The translations under genes were made by a program, and so were the position numbers. This document shows, in pieces, positions 1 through 8,424 of a stretch of 64,000 bases of DNA. How positions within the stretch are numbered: the stretch's first letter is position 1; the number at the start of each line of letters is the position of its first letter. The notes under the pieces are model-generated. The model did not search any database, was not told the DNA's origin, and worked only from the letters and a program-made list of their open reading frames with translations. Source of the DNA: Propioniciclava sinopodophylli (GTDB lineage Bacteria; Actinomycetota; Actinomycetes; Propionibacteriales; Propionibacteriaceae); the NCBI RefSeq assembly GCF_004324755.1, contig NZ_SDMQ01000001.1, forward strand, positions 1 through 64,000, written 5' to 3'.

Positions 1-83
1 AACCGCAACGCCGGCACCAGACCGGCAGCAGACACCAGGTTCGGGTCATCGAACACGGGACGGATCGTGTGAGAGGCTTTCAC
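1..83 (-). mobile_element. IS1380-family transposase, 5' end only (runs off left edge)
   Basis: Reading the minus strand from a GTG at 83 gives 27 codons beginning VKASHTIRPVFDDPNLVSAA and continuing GLVPALR to the window edge. The FDDPNLVS...GLVP signature is how actinobacterial IS1380-type transposases usually begin. Only the N-terminus is in the window, so it cannot be said whether the element is intact. I could not identify its terminal inverted repeat in 84-283. It marks the left side of the island as transposon-associated. Confidence 0.75.
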
Positions 84-283
84 TTACGAGGTGACCCTTC
101 GACGCGGTGGACGGCGACTTCAGCAATCACCATCCTCCCTGCTCAGAACGGTCACCTCGCCCCATGCCACGCCCACACCCGCCACGACACCGGTGGATCA
201 GGGCTGAAGCTCCGTAACGTGATGTGTATACCGTCGACGAGCCGCTCGCGTGTTAGGACTCCATCGTCGCCTATCGTGGCCTT
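84..283. other. Gene-free stretch between IS end and the first island operon
   Basis: This stretch should hold the IS upstream end and the promoter of the gene starting at 284. I see no convincing ORF, hairpin or clear -35/-10 pair. A TATACC-like sequence near 226 could be a -10 element but is weak. Confidence 0.4.
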
Positions 284-634
284 ATGAAGGACGCGTTGCT
301 TCGCACACTGACCTCCGCCGCGGCTGGCCTGTTCGTGTACGTTCTGTCAGGACTCATCAGCGGACTGGACCAGTGGGGCAAAGCTGGCATCAGCGGCGCG
401 GCATTCATCGTTGTGCTGATCGGCAGCATCCTGATCGGACGAGCTTCGCCCGACAAGGGCTCCCCGACAACTGGACCCAGATACTTCTCCGGCCTGCGTG
501 GGAAGAACGTAACGATCAAGGGAGTGCGAGGACCAGCTCTTCTGGAATCGGGCGAATTCTTGAGTGACGTCCACGCAAAGCAATCCATAAACATCGATGA
601 TGTGGGATCTAGCAGTAACCCGCAGCAGCCATGA
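284..634 (+). CDS. Small two-TM membrane protein, first gene of a three-gene module
   Basis: This is a 116-aa protein of unknown family. Residues about 8-28 and 35-52 are two hydrophobic segments separated by a short loop with a Trp and a Gly-rich turn, so a two-helix membrane hairpin is likely. The remaining C-terminal part is polar and beta-prone (GKNVTIKGVRG and onward) and presumably cytoplasmic. The ATG of the next gene overlaps its stop (ATGA, 631-634), so the two are translationally coupled. A two-TM protein coupled to an NTPase-like gene and a TPR gene resembles membrane-effector arrangements in defence loci; that role is inference. No database family is recognised. Confidence 0.7.
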   Translation: MKDALLRTLTSAAAGLFVYVLSGLISGLDQWGKAGISGAAFIVVLIGSILIGRASPDKGSPTTGPRYFSGLRGKNVTIKGVRGPALLESGEFLSDVHAKQSINIDDVGSSSNPQQP

Positions 635-1461
635 GGAACTCACATGACATCTTCAACTGGGCTAACGAGGGAGAAGCCATCCGCTCATTTCTAGTTGGAA
701 ATCACTCAGTTCTACACGTTTTCGCGGGACACTCCTCAAAGCCTGATCAGTTCTTGAATCTCGTGGAGCGCATTGCGCAGGAACTATGGGCAGAGGATCA
801 CCGGATCTGTCGCGTGGACCACCTCGCGATGCCAACCGCCACCCCTGTAGCCGTCCTGTCTCACATCGCGGAGTCGCTCGGACTTTCTGACATGAAGGAA
901 AACAATGGCCGAGCAGTTGGCGGCAACTTCATGTCGGATCTCCGATCCCTTCGAGACATCACCATCTCAGGAAACCATATCACAATTGCATCGGGTGTCG
1001 ATGTAGAAGTCTTGACCTTTTGGCTGCGCGCGTTCTGTCAAGCCGCGAAGGCCGGTCTGGACCTTTCCAAGAACGTCATTGTAGTTCAAGCTTGCGAAAT
1101 CCTCACCGTCGAGGAGAAACGCGCCTTTGGCCGAAACGTTTGGGAATCGGCGCTCTGCCCCTTGCTGCCGGCCGGGTTGAAAGTAGTATTCTCGTTCAAC
1201 CCAGATGATGCTAGAGAAGCGGATTGTCCTTGGCCACCCCCAAGGGATGCCGTCCTTCAGTTGCCCAGTTTTTTCGACGCTTCAATAGAGTTGGTTCAAC
1301 AGATTGGCGAGTGGCTGATCGCCCATGGGCATGCGTCAACAGTTGAGACAGCACACGAATCGGCGAAAATGCTGGTCGCAAGTTCACGGACTGTCTCCGA
1401 CCTATACGACAGGTTGGCCATGCTGGAAATCACTGGGCACGCAAGGGGCTCTGCGACATGA
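631..1461 (+). CDS. Degenerate P-loop NTPase-like protein (STAND/ORC-like fold suspected)
   Basis: This is a 276-aa protein. Residues about 27-60 have the strand-loop-helix pattern of an AAA/STAND N-terminal core, but the loop where GxxxxGK[ST] would sit reads AGHSSKPD, so Walker A is absent. Residues about 144-156 (KNVIVVQACEILTVEE) sit where Walker B would be, with only partial acidic residues. It may therefore be an inactive NTPase scaffold. The gene is coupled to both neighbours by 4-bp ATGA overlaps. Its base composition is clearly lower in GC than the rest of the window, a sign of horizontal transfer. Family assignment is inference. Confidence 0.6.
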   Translation: MRNSHDIFNWANEGEAIRSFLVGNHSVLHVFAGHSSKPDQFLNLVERIAQELWAEDHRICRVDHLAMPTATPVAVLSHIAESLGLSDMKENNGRAVGGNFMSDLRSLRDITISGNHITIASGVDVEVLTFWLRAFCQAAKAGLDLSKNVIVVQACEILTVEEKRAFGRNVWESALCPLLPAGLKVVFSFNPDDAREADCPWPPPRDAVLQLPSFFDASIELVQQIGEWLIAHGHASTVETAHESAKMLVASSRTVSDLYDRLAMLEITGHARGSAT

Positions 1462-2534
1462 CTTCTGTCCTTGATGAGCTTGCTGGCATTGACGAACTGG
1501 CACTGCTAGCAGCGGCCCCCAGCCTGACGGACGAGATGGCCTCCCGCGCATTCGCTGAGTTCCACTTTTCGCGCAAGATTATCGATGCCCTCAATAGCCT
1601 GGGGTTTATCGTTAGCGCCGGTTCAGAATTCCGCTTGAGTGAGGAACTTCGGGCAAAGATCATATCGCGCCAGTCCGGCGGGTCTCTGTGGAAGCAAGCC
1701 AATACTCACTTCTATGCTCGCGCGAGCGAAGCGCAGTATGGCGAGTCTCTTCCCGAGTATTTAGTCACGGGACCAGGCCTGGCGTACCATGGCCTCGAGG
1801 TAAACACGGAAATTGGCGAGCAGGCGTACCGCGACGTGGCTCACATCGACTCCCTCCGAGTGAGCCTTGAAGCACGGCGGCTGGGGTTCGAACAAGCTTC
1901 TCGAGGATTGATTCATTTTGAGAGCGTCGGCCTGCTGTTTCTTCAAGGAATGACAATCTATCGGCTAGGATCACGAACTGAAGCCATAGGGGTTCTTCGC
2001 AGGGTTGCGCACGCGCACGAGGATTCCCGGGAGGTCGCAGTTGCTCAACATCTCGTAGGATATTGGGATTGCATGAGTCGTGGCGGTATTGGAGGTACGA
2101 AATCAGCGCAAGAGCTTCTTAGAGCAAGCCATAAGAGCGCAGCAAAAAGACAGGACCAATGGCACCTCGCCCATGTGAAGCACAGCATGGCGTTATGCAT
2201 GCTCAAGTCCAAACCACAGGAACGCCGCGGTCCTATTCAGCTGCTTCGGGCAAGCCTGGAGTTAACCCGTGAAATCGGGGACCGCTTCGGGGAGGCCAAG
2301 GTGCTTCACAGCCTCGGGCAAGCGTTGGCTCGTGATCCAGGATCGAAGAAGGAGGCCCGACTTCTGATGAACCAAAGTCTCTCCTTGGGCGTTGAACTGG
2401 GGTATATCCGGCATCAGGCCCTAGTGCTTCAGTCACTCGTCAAAATTGAAGATCGGCCCGCGCGTCGCGCTGACTTGGAGAGGCGATTGCGGCGCCTGGA
2501 AGCGTCTCTGCCCATCCGGGAGGGGGCTTGCTAG
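1458..2534 (+). CDS. Winged-helix plus TPR-solenoid protein, third gene of the module
   Basis: This is a 358-aa protein. Residues about 28-65 look like a winged-helix unit (RKIIDALNSLGFI then a hairpin with EFRLSEEL). Residues about 125-345 are alternating amphipathic helices with TPR-like spacing (for example GDRFGEAKVLHSLGQALARD), consistent with a helical-repeat sensor or scaffold. wHTH followed by TPR is the C-terminal half of many STAND proteins; here it is a separate ORF coupled by ATGA to the NTPase-like gene. Together the three genes look like a split STAND-type system. Low GC relative to flanks supports import. The specific ligand cannot be told. Confidence 0.6.
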   Translation: MTSVLDELAGIDELALLAAAPSLTDEMASRAFAEFHFSRKIIDALNSLGFIVSAGSEFRLSEELRAKIISRQSGGSLWKQANTHFYARASEAQYGESLPEYLVTGPGLAYHGLEVNTEIGEQAYRDVAHIDSLRVSLEARRLGFEQASRGLIHFESVGLLFLQGMTIYRLGSRTEAIGVLRRVAHAHEDSREVAVAQHLVGYWDCMSRGGIGGTKSAQELLRASHKSAAKRQDQWHLAHVKHSMALCMLKSKPQERRGPIQLLRASLELTREIGDRFGEAKVLHSLGQALARDPGSKKEARLLMNQSLSLGVELGYIRHQALVLQSLVKIEDRPARRADLERRLRRLEASLPIREGAC

Positions 2535-2632
2535 CGTTCGCGCCTACGCCATCGTTCAGACCTCACTTGTCGCTGCTCTGGCGGGGCGCGAGGACCGCAC
2601 CGCAGCGAAGCGAGGAGCGGACCGCAGAGGCC

Positions 2633-2651
2633 GCGCCGGCGCAGCCGGCGC
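2633..2651. terminator. GC-rich hairpin downstream of the TPR gene
   Basis: GCGCCGGC (2633-2640) and GCCGGCGC (2644-2651) are perfect 8-bp arms around a 3-nt loop. There is no U-tract, so it may terminate weakly. It lies about 100 bp after the module's last stop codon. Confidence 0.45.
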
Positions 2652-2665
2652 CTTGATCTCGTAGA

Positions 2666-2706
2666 GGCAGATTCACCAGAGGTCCGGTTTCACTGGTGTC
2701 TCTGCC
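2666..2706. repeat. Imperfect inverted repeat (12 bp of stem)
   Basis: GGCAGA-TT-CACCAG and CTGGTG-TC-TCTGCC pair around a 13-nt loop with one 2x2 internal loop. It could be a terminator for the preceding module, an RNA structure or an element end. No flanking direct repeat was seen. Confidence 0.5.
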
Positions 2707-2742
2707 GCCACACGAACTCGCCGGTAGCTAGGCGTCGCGCCG

Positions 2743-2800
2743 TGGAGCTGTCGTGGTCACCGGCCAGATGATGGAGCTGTCGTGGTCACCGGCCAGATGA
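2743..2800 (+). repeat. Perfect 29-bp tandem duplication
   Basis: The 29-bp unit beginning TGGAGCTGTCGTGGTCACC occurs at 2743-2771 and again at 2772-2800 without a mismatch. It covers the possible upstream start codons of the next gene. A recent slippage or recombination event is the simplest explanation. Confidence 0.9.
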
Positions 2801-2850
2801 AGGCAACTCGGGTGGCACTGCCGCAGCGCGGTGGCCAGTATCCTGCTGAA

Positions 2851-3471
2851 GTGTCTACACACGTTGTGACCGACGACCTGCCGGACGAGCTTGCTGATCG
2901 CCTCCGCGTGGAGCGGCGTGTGGCGGTCGACACCGAGACGACGGGGCTGAACTGGCGTGAAGACACCTTGGAGCTCTGCCAGATCTACTCCCCCGGCACC
3001 GGCGCCATCCTGGTCCGAAGGTCGTGGCGACGCCCAACTAACCTCTTGGATCTGCTCGAGGACTCCCGCGTGACCAAAGTGCTGCACTACGCGCCGTTCG
3101 ATCTGCGGTTCCTAGAGTCGACGTGGGGTGTGCGTTCGGAGTCAGTCTTCTGCACCAAGGCCGCCTCCAAGCTGCTAGATCCGCTCCTCCCCCCGGCGGA
3201 ACACAGCCTGAGTGCGCTCCTAGCCCGCCACTTCGGCATTCGGCTGGACAAGGGCGCAGTCCGGGTGAGCAACTGGGCAGCCCCCGACCTCACGCTCGAC
3301 CAGATAGCCTACGCGGCTGCCGACGTGTCCTCTCTGCTGATGCTGGCGGACAGCCAAGAGGCGCGGCTACGGGAACGGGGTCTGGCAGGAGATTTCGCAG
3401 CGATCTGCACCTACATGCCCTTGGACGCGCACCTAGAGATAAGCGGCATCCCGAACCCGCTGGCGTACTAG
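2851..3471 (+). CDS. RNase D-like 3'-5' exonuclease
   Basis: This is a 206-aa single-domain DEDD exonuclease. Exo I is VAVDTETTGLNW (the DxE pair), Exo II is KVLHYAPFDLRFL, and Exo III is YAAADVSSLL with the conserved Asp; a Tyr before it fits the DEDDy subtype. There is no HRDC domain, so it is much shorter than classical RNase D and matches the short actinobacterial type. I chose the GTG at 2851 because the fold starts there; an ATG at 2797 inside the 29-bp duplication is the alternative. Its stop shares the sequence CTAG with the stop of the convergent HIRAN gene. Substrate (RNA or DNA) cannot be told. Confidence 0.8.
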   Translation: MSTHVVTDDLPDELADRLRVERRVAVDTETTGLNWREDTLELCQIYSPGTGAILVRRSWRRPTNLLDLLEDSRVTKVLHYAPFDLRFLESTWGVRSESVFCTKAASKLLDPLLPPAEHSLSALLARHFGIRLDKGAVRVSNWAAPDLTLDQIAYAAADVSSLLMLADSQEARLRERGLAGDFAAICTYMPLDAHLEISGIPNPLAY

Positions 3472-4280
3472 CTGGCCAAAGCCTGCCAGCGACCCTCACG
3501 ATCGAACGCGAAGCCACTCGGGACCGGCACGTTCAAGTCGAGGACGAGGCGCAGGTGGAATGGAGCGTTGGGGCTGCCAATCCGATGGACCGTCGCGTGA
3601 CAGGGTGCGTTCTGAACAAGCTGTCGCACGCCGGATGACAAGACACGGGGCACCCATCCGACCGGAACTCCGCTTGCAGTAACGAGAACCGCGTTTGGAT
3701 CCTCGGGGTTACGCAGCTCAGGCTCAAGCAGCACCCCGTCACCGACGCGAAGGCCCCTCAGTGCTTCTTCCTGTTCCTGGCGCGTGACTCGGATGGAGCG
3801 TCCCGGCAGAACCCGTTCGTCTTCGGGGATGTGACTGACGCCGTTCGCCAGGAATCGTGCCTGGGCCCGGCCGCAAGTCACCCTCGGTATCGGCATGAAC
3901 TGCAGAGTGTCACCAGCTCGGTCCCCACCCGACTCGACGATCTGCTCCCATGGGGTAGCCAGCGCGGTAGTCAACCCGAGCGTGTCCATGTACTGGGCAT
4001 AGTCCGGCCGCTCAGGCGACATAACTCGCTGGCTAAAGACCGCCGGGATCTGACGACTCTCGTAGCGCCGGTGGAGATCAGTCATGCCCGGGAGAGGCCG
4101 AAATCCGTTCACCTCAGCTGCGGCTCGGGTGTATGAGAACGCGAACGCCCCGCCTTCGCGGATGAAGCGGCCAATGGGGACGATCTCACGCGTCACTGGA
4201 TGTTGCCAGAGCACGAGCAGGTCGTTGACGTCGTGCTGAGGAGTGGACGTACCCCTGTCAAGCACCGCCGTTGATCGCAT
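3468..4280 (-). CDS. HipA N-domain-like / HIRAN-domain protein
   Basis: This is a 270-aa protein. Residues about 20-105 resemble the N-terminal subdomain of HipA (GRFIREGGAFAFSYT, a LPGMTDLHRRY stretch, and RPDYAQYMDTLGL). Residues about 140-255 match a HIRAN domain, with core NPEDPNAVLVTASGVPVGWV; HIRAN domains of HLTF/Rad5 proteins bind DNA ends. It follows the HipA-like kinase with a 23-bp overlap and has a strong Shine-Dalgarno (AAGGAGG about 10 nt upstream). In HipBST systems a small HipA-N-like protein (HipS) restrains a HipT kinase, so this protein may be the regulatory or sensing partner. That role is inference. Confidence 0.65.
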   Translation of the reverse strand: MRSTAVLDRGTSTPQHDVNDLLVLWQHPVTREIVPIGRFIREGGAFAFSYTRAAAEVNGFRPLPGMTDLHRRYESRQIPAVFSQRVMSPERPDYAQYMDTLGLTTALATPWEQIVESGGDRAGDTLQFMPIPRVTCGRAQARFLANGVSHIPEDERVLPGRSIRVTRQEQEEALRGLRVGDGVLLEPELRNPEDPNAVLVTASGVPVGWVPRVLSSGVRQLVQNAPCHATVHRIGSPNAPFHLRLVLDLNVPVPSGFAFDREGRWQALAS

Positions 4281-5229
4281 CTCGGAGCCTCCTTAAGTTG
4301 ACATCGAGAACCCTGCTTGCGAACGTAGCTGCCGTCTCCGACATTCCGGACACCCCAGTCGCCAACACGCCGTGCAGTTCGCTCAGATCCAGACTGGCCA
4401 GCTGCGCATGCCACCATTGTGCGGCCTCGGGCGTGCACAACCTAACGGCCGCCGCCGCATGGTCGACCAATGTGGGCGCCGGGGGGGCGTGTTCGAAGCG
4501 ATGCGCTGTGCCCTTGGCCGCCCAAGCCTCTAGACCCGCCGGCTCACGCAGCAGCGTCTCCCTGCCCTCTTCCCGCAGATTGTATCCGAGGCTTCCACCA
4601 TGGTCATACGAGGGGGCCAGCCTCTCGGGCTGATCTGTGAGCCGTGGCCGCAGGACGGCCCAGTTCTGTTCGTGCCTGTCGCGATTAGCTACGAGCGCAT
4701 CCAGGATCAGGAAGCCTGCGAAGACGTCGAAGCCGGTGCACCCGACCGGCCCGTCGAAGGAGGGTGGCGGATGAACGTCACGCAGCACCTGGTTGATGTT
4801 GGACAAGTTGTGTCCAGGACGCCGTACATGGGGCCGGCGGGGATCGCGGGCCTTGTTGTTGTCCGTTTGCCGGATGTACCCGGGCACACATGCTGCCTCA
4901 AGAACGACTCCTCCTTCGTTTAGGTCGCAACCCGCCGGAACGACTGATCGGGACAAGGAGCCTGGCACTCCGTTCCGTATACAGAGTCGCGTCTCCGCGC
5001 ACGGGACCCTGAGCGCCATGGAAGCCTGGGTGGTTACGACCTCGGCCCAGTCCTCACCTTGAGCAACCCCGTTGGAAGGCACGTGGACGCTCTTGTGGAG
5101 CCACAGCTGTCCGGTATCGGGCGCCTTCAGCCAGACGACTTGGTTGGTGCCCGTTGTCTCCACGTGGCGTACGGGCCAACGGGACACGTCGATGCGTTCT
5201 GTAGCCCAGCGGGGGGTGCGCGGGTCCAC
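4258..5229 (-). CDS. HipA-like serine/threonine kinase
   Basis: This 323-aa protein corresponds to the HipA C-terminal kinase fold without the HipA N-subdomain. The catalytic loop is NRDRHEQNW (Asp184), the metal-binding DFG equivalent is SYDHGG (Asp209), and Lys46 in WLHKS is a candidate ATP-binding lysine. HipA/HipT toxins phosphorylate tRNA synthetases and arrest growth; the target here is unknown. The GTG start lies 3 bp after hsdR and the gene overlaps the HIRAN gene, so it is probably expressed from the hsd operon. There is no HipB-type helix-turn-helix antitoxin nearby, which is unusual for the family. Confidence 0.75.
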   Translation of the reverse strand: MDPRTPRWATERIDVSRWPVRHVETTGTNQVVWLKAPDTGQLWLHKSVHVPSNGVAQGEDWAEVVTTQASMALRVPCAETRLCIRNGVPGSLSRSVVPAGCDLNEGGVVLEAACVPGYIRQTDNNKARDPRRPHVRRPGHNLSNINQVLRDVHPPPSFDGPVGCTGFDVFAGFLILDALVANRDRHEQNWAVLRPRLTDQPERLAPSYDHGGSLGYNLREEGRETLLREPAGLEAWAAKGTAHRFEHAPPAPTLVDHAAAAVRLCTPEAAQWWHAQLASLDLSELHGVLATGVSGMSETAATFASRVLDVNLRRLRDAINGGA

Positions 5230-5232
5230 CGT

Positions 5233-8200
5233 TCACACCCCGTCTGCCATGACCTCGGCCTGTTGGAGGATGAGTTGCGTGGCCGTGGGTTCCTGGTCGG
5301 GTGGGTACCCGTGGATGAGCAGTAGTCGCTTGATGCGCGTCCTGAGCTTGGCGCGCACGGTCTCTTTGACCTGCCAGTCGGTCTTGGCGTCATTGCGGAC
5401 GATCTCGGTGAGTTCGTGGGCGATGGCCTTGAGCTTGTCGTCCTGCATGGCCGAACGTGCCGACTCGTTGCTTCCAAGGGCGTCGTAAAAGGCGAGCTCG
5501 TTCTCGGTGAGCCCAGTCTCCTCCCCTCGCTTGCGCTGGGCCCGGATCGCCTTGGCGATCTCGACGATTTCAGCGATGACCTGGGCTGCGTCGATGGTCC
5601 GGTTCTGGTACCGGTTCAGGGCTTCGGCGAGCATCGCGGAGAACTTGCGGCCGGCGACGATGTTGCGTTGGCCGATGACCTTGACCTCGTTCGAGATCAG
5701 TCGGCGGACGGCTTCGAGCTGCAGGTTCTGGTTGTCGGAGGCCTCGAACTTCTTGCGGAACTCATCATCGATGACAGAGAGGTCGGGCTTGTCCAGGCCT
5801 GCCTCGGCGAAGATGTCGATGACCCCACCGCCGGCCATGTGTTCGCTGACGATCTGCCGCACCGCGGTGTCGAGGGCGGGCTCACCGGTCGGCGTCCGGT
5901 CGATGGTCTCGATCTTCGCGATGGACTGGCGCACGGCGTCGAAGAACGCCACGTCATCCCTGATCGCCGTTGCCTCCGCCGACGTCGGCACCAGGGCGAA
6001 CAGGCGCTTCAGGCGTCCGGTGTGCGCCATGAACCGCTTCTTCAGCGACGGCACCTCCGAGGTGTTCATGTCGAACTCGCCGACGCTCACGTCGCTGGCG
6101 GACCAGTCCTGGCCACGCTCCGACTCCAACAGGTGGTCGACGGCATGCGTCACGGCGTACACGAACGCCTTCGCATCACCCGACCCCAGCACGGTGACCC
6201 AGTCGATGCCGTGCAGCAGGTCACTGACGATGGAGTGCTCGGCGAGCATTTCGGGGATCGCGGCCTGCCGGACGTCCTCGCCGATGGCCCGGTCCTGCTT
6301 GTCACGGTCGGTGTAGGTCGCAAGTGCGTCCTTGAGGTTCTCGGCGATCCCGATGTAGTCGACGATCAGCCCGGAGGGCTTGTCCTTGAACGTGCGGTTC
6401 ACCCGCGTGATCGCCTGCATCAGCCCGGCGCTGCGCATCGGCTTGTCGACGTACATGGTGTGCATCGGCGGGGAGTCGAAGCCGGTCAGCCACATGTCCC
6501 GCACGATCACCAACTCCAGGACATCCGACGTGTTCGACGCCCGCGCCTTCATCGCCCGACGTTCCTGCTTGTTCCGGACGTGCGGCTGGTAGGAGACTGG
6601 GTCGGTGGCGTTGCCCGTGATCACGACCTTCACGACACCCTCGTCATCGTTATCACTGTGCCACTCCGGTCGCAGGGCGATCATCGCCGCGTACAGGTCG
6701 ACGGCGATCCGCCGCGACATCGTGACGATCATGCCCTTGCCGGCCAGAACGTCGCGGCGGGCCTCCCAGTGCTCGATGATGTCAGCGGCCAACTGCTTGA
6801 CCCGCTCCTCGGAGCCGACGATCGCCTCGACCTTCGTCCACTTCGACTTCAACCGTTCGCTGATCTCGGTCTCGGAGCCGGTGGTCGCGTCCTCGAACTC
6901 GTCATCGATCTGCTCGCGCGCGTCGCCGGGCAGCTCCACCTTGGCCAGGCGGGGCTCGTAGAACACTTTGACGGTGACGCCGTCCTCGATGGCCTGAGTC
7001 ATGTCGTAAACATCGATGTACTCGCCGAAGATCTCCGCGGTCGAGCGGTCCTTCTCATCGATCGGCGTGCCTGTGAACCCAATGAAGGACGCCTCGGGCA
7101 GGGCGTCACGGACGTTACGCGCGAACCCGTCGATCACGTCGTAGTTGGACCGGTGCGCCTCATCGACCATCACCACGATGTTTGACCGGGCCGACAGCAG
7201 CGGGAACCTCCGGCCGGCGTCGCGGTCCTCCTTCGACAAGCCGAACTTCTGCAACGTGGTGAAGACGATGCCACCCGACTCGCGTCCCGCCAGCAATTCC
7301 TTCAAGTGGGCGCGGGTCTCGGCCTGAACCGGCGGCTCCGGCAAGGGCGATCCGGCCTTGGCGGGGGCGAACGTCTCATCAAACAGTTGTTCGTCGAGGT
7401 CGTTGCGGTCAGTGACCACCACCACCGTCGGGTTCGACATGCCCGGATGGCGCATGATCTTGCCGGCGTAGTACGCCATCTCCAGCGACTTTCCCGACCC
7501 CTGGGTGTGCCACACCACCCCGATCCGGCCGTCGGTCTCCATCGATTCCAACGTCTGGTCAACCGCCTTGTTGACCGCCCAGTACTGGTGATACTTCGCG
7601 ACCGCCTTGCGCGTGTCCGCACCGTCGCCGAACGTCGCCACGAAGTGCCGGCACAGGTCGAAGAACACATCGAGCCGGAACATGCCCCGGGTCAGGACCT
7701 CGATCGCCGGGATCCGATGTCCGTCGACATCTTTCGGGTCACGCCGCGCCCCATCGATGGTCTTCCAAGCAGCCCAGTGGTTCCACGGCGCCGAGAACGA
7801 TCCTGCACGCGCGTCCAACCCGTCGGACACGACCGCGATCTGGTTCCACTTGAACACCTCCGGGATCTGCGACCGGTAGGTCTGCAACTGCCGGAACGCA
7901 CCATCCACACGCGCGTACGACTTACCCGGCCGCTTGATCTCGAAGATCGCCAGCGGCAGACCGTTGACGAACAAGACGATGTCCGGGCGGCGCGTGCGCT
8001 TGGGGCCCTCGATACTGAACTGGTTCACCGCCACCAGGTCGTTGTTCTCTGGGTCATCCCAATCGACCAGCCAAGCCCGATCTGACCTCAGACGGCCGGC
8101 GTCGTCGCGGTATTCGACCGGCACCCCTTGGACCAAGTGGCGGTAGGCGTTCCAGTTCTCGGACTCGATCAAAGGTGACTCCGTCCGCCGCACAGTCGCC

Positions 8201-8424
8201 ACCACATCCGCCACCGCCTCCGCAGGAAGCTGCGGATTCAGCTGGCGGACACCATCCGTCAGACGACCTGCCAGTACAGCCTCCCGGTAGTCAGCCCGCT
8301 CCGCTTCGTGCTCGCCCGGTGCGACGTGCGGGCCGTGCACGTGGGTCCAGCCCAACTCGGTCAGGATCTCGAGCACCCAGCGCTCCAGCGCATCTTCGGT
8401 CAGACCGTTCGCACCTGACATCAC
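5233..8424 (-). CDS. hsdR: Type I restriction enzyme, R (motor/nuclease) subunit
   Basis: This 1063-aa protein has full family length. The N-terminal nuclease carries RPDIVLFVNG...IFEIKRPG (PD...ExK). The translocase has Walker A TQGSGKS, a VMVDEAHRSNYD DEAH box, a GFTGTP motif and a C-terminal helicase lobe with DMWLTGFDSP and QAITRVNR. It hydrolyses ATP to translocate DNA and cuts unmethylated invading DNA as part of the HsdR2M2S complex. It overlaps hsdS by 4 bp (ATGA) and is followed after 3 bp by the HipA-like kinase. All motifs look intact. Confidence 0.95.
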   Translation of the reverse strand: MMSGANGLTEDALERWVLEILTELGWTHVHGPHVAPGEHEAERADYREAVLAGRLTDGVRQLNPQLPAEAVADVVATVRRTESPLIESENWNAYRHLVQGVPVEYRDDAGRLRSDRAWLVDWDDPENNDLVAVNQFSIEGPKRTRRPDIVLFVNGLPLAIFEIKRPGKSYARVDGAFRQLQTYRSQIPEVFKWNQIAVVSDGLDARAGSFSAPWNHWAAWKTIDGARRDPKDVDGHRIPAIEVLTRGMFRLDVFFDLCRHFVATFGDGADTRKAVAKYHQYWAVNKAVDQTLESMETDGRIGVVWHTQGSGKSLEMAYYAGKIMRHPGMSNPTVVVVTDRNDLDEQLFDETFAPAKAGSPLPEPPVQAETRAHLKELLAGRESGGIVFTTLQKFGLSKEDRDAGRRFPLLSARSNIVVMVDEAHRSNYDVIDGFARNVRDALPEASFIGFTGTPIDEKDRSTAEIFGEYIDVYDMTQAIEDGVTVKVFYEPRLAKVELPGDAREQIDDEFEDATTGSETEISERLKSKWTKVEAIVGSEERVKQLAADIIEHWEARRDVLAGKGMIVTMSRRIAVDLYAAMIALRPEWHSDNDDEGVVKVVITGNATDPVSYQPHVRNKQERRAMKARASNTSDVLELVIVRDMWLTGFDSPPMHTMYVDKPMRSAGLMQAITRVNRTFKDKPSGLIVDYIGIAENLKDALATYTDRDKQDRAIGEDVRQAAIPEMLAEHSIVSDLLHGIDWVTVLGSGDAKAFVYAVTHAVDHLLESERGQDWSASDVSVGEFDMNTSEVPSLKKRFMAHTGRLKRLFALVPTSAEATAIRDDVAFFDAVRQSIAKIETIDRTPTGEPALDTAVRQIVSEHMAGGGVIDIFAEAGLDKPDLSVIDDEFRKKFEASDNQNLQLEAVRRLISNEVKVIGQRNIVAGRKFSAMLAEALNRYQNRTIDAAQVIAEIVEIAKAIRAQRKRGEETGLTENELAFYDALGSNESARSAMQDDKLKAIAHELTEIVRNDAKTDWQVKETVRAKLRTRIKRLLLIHGYPPDQEPTATQLILQQAEVMADGV

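Noticed and set aside
5416-7185. Long plus-strand frame opposite hsdR
   Set aside because: No recognisable domains; hsdR on the minus strand has complete restriction-enzyme motifs.
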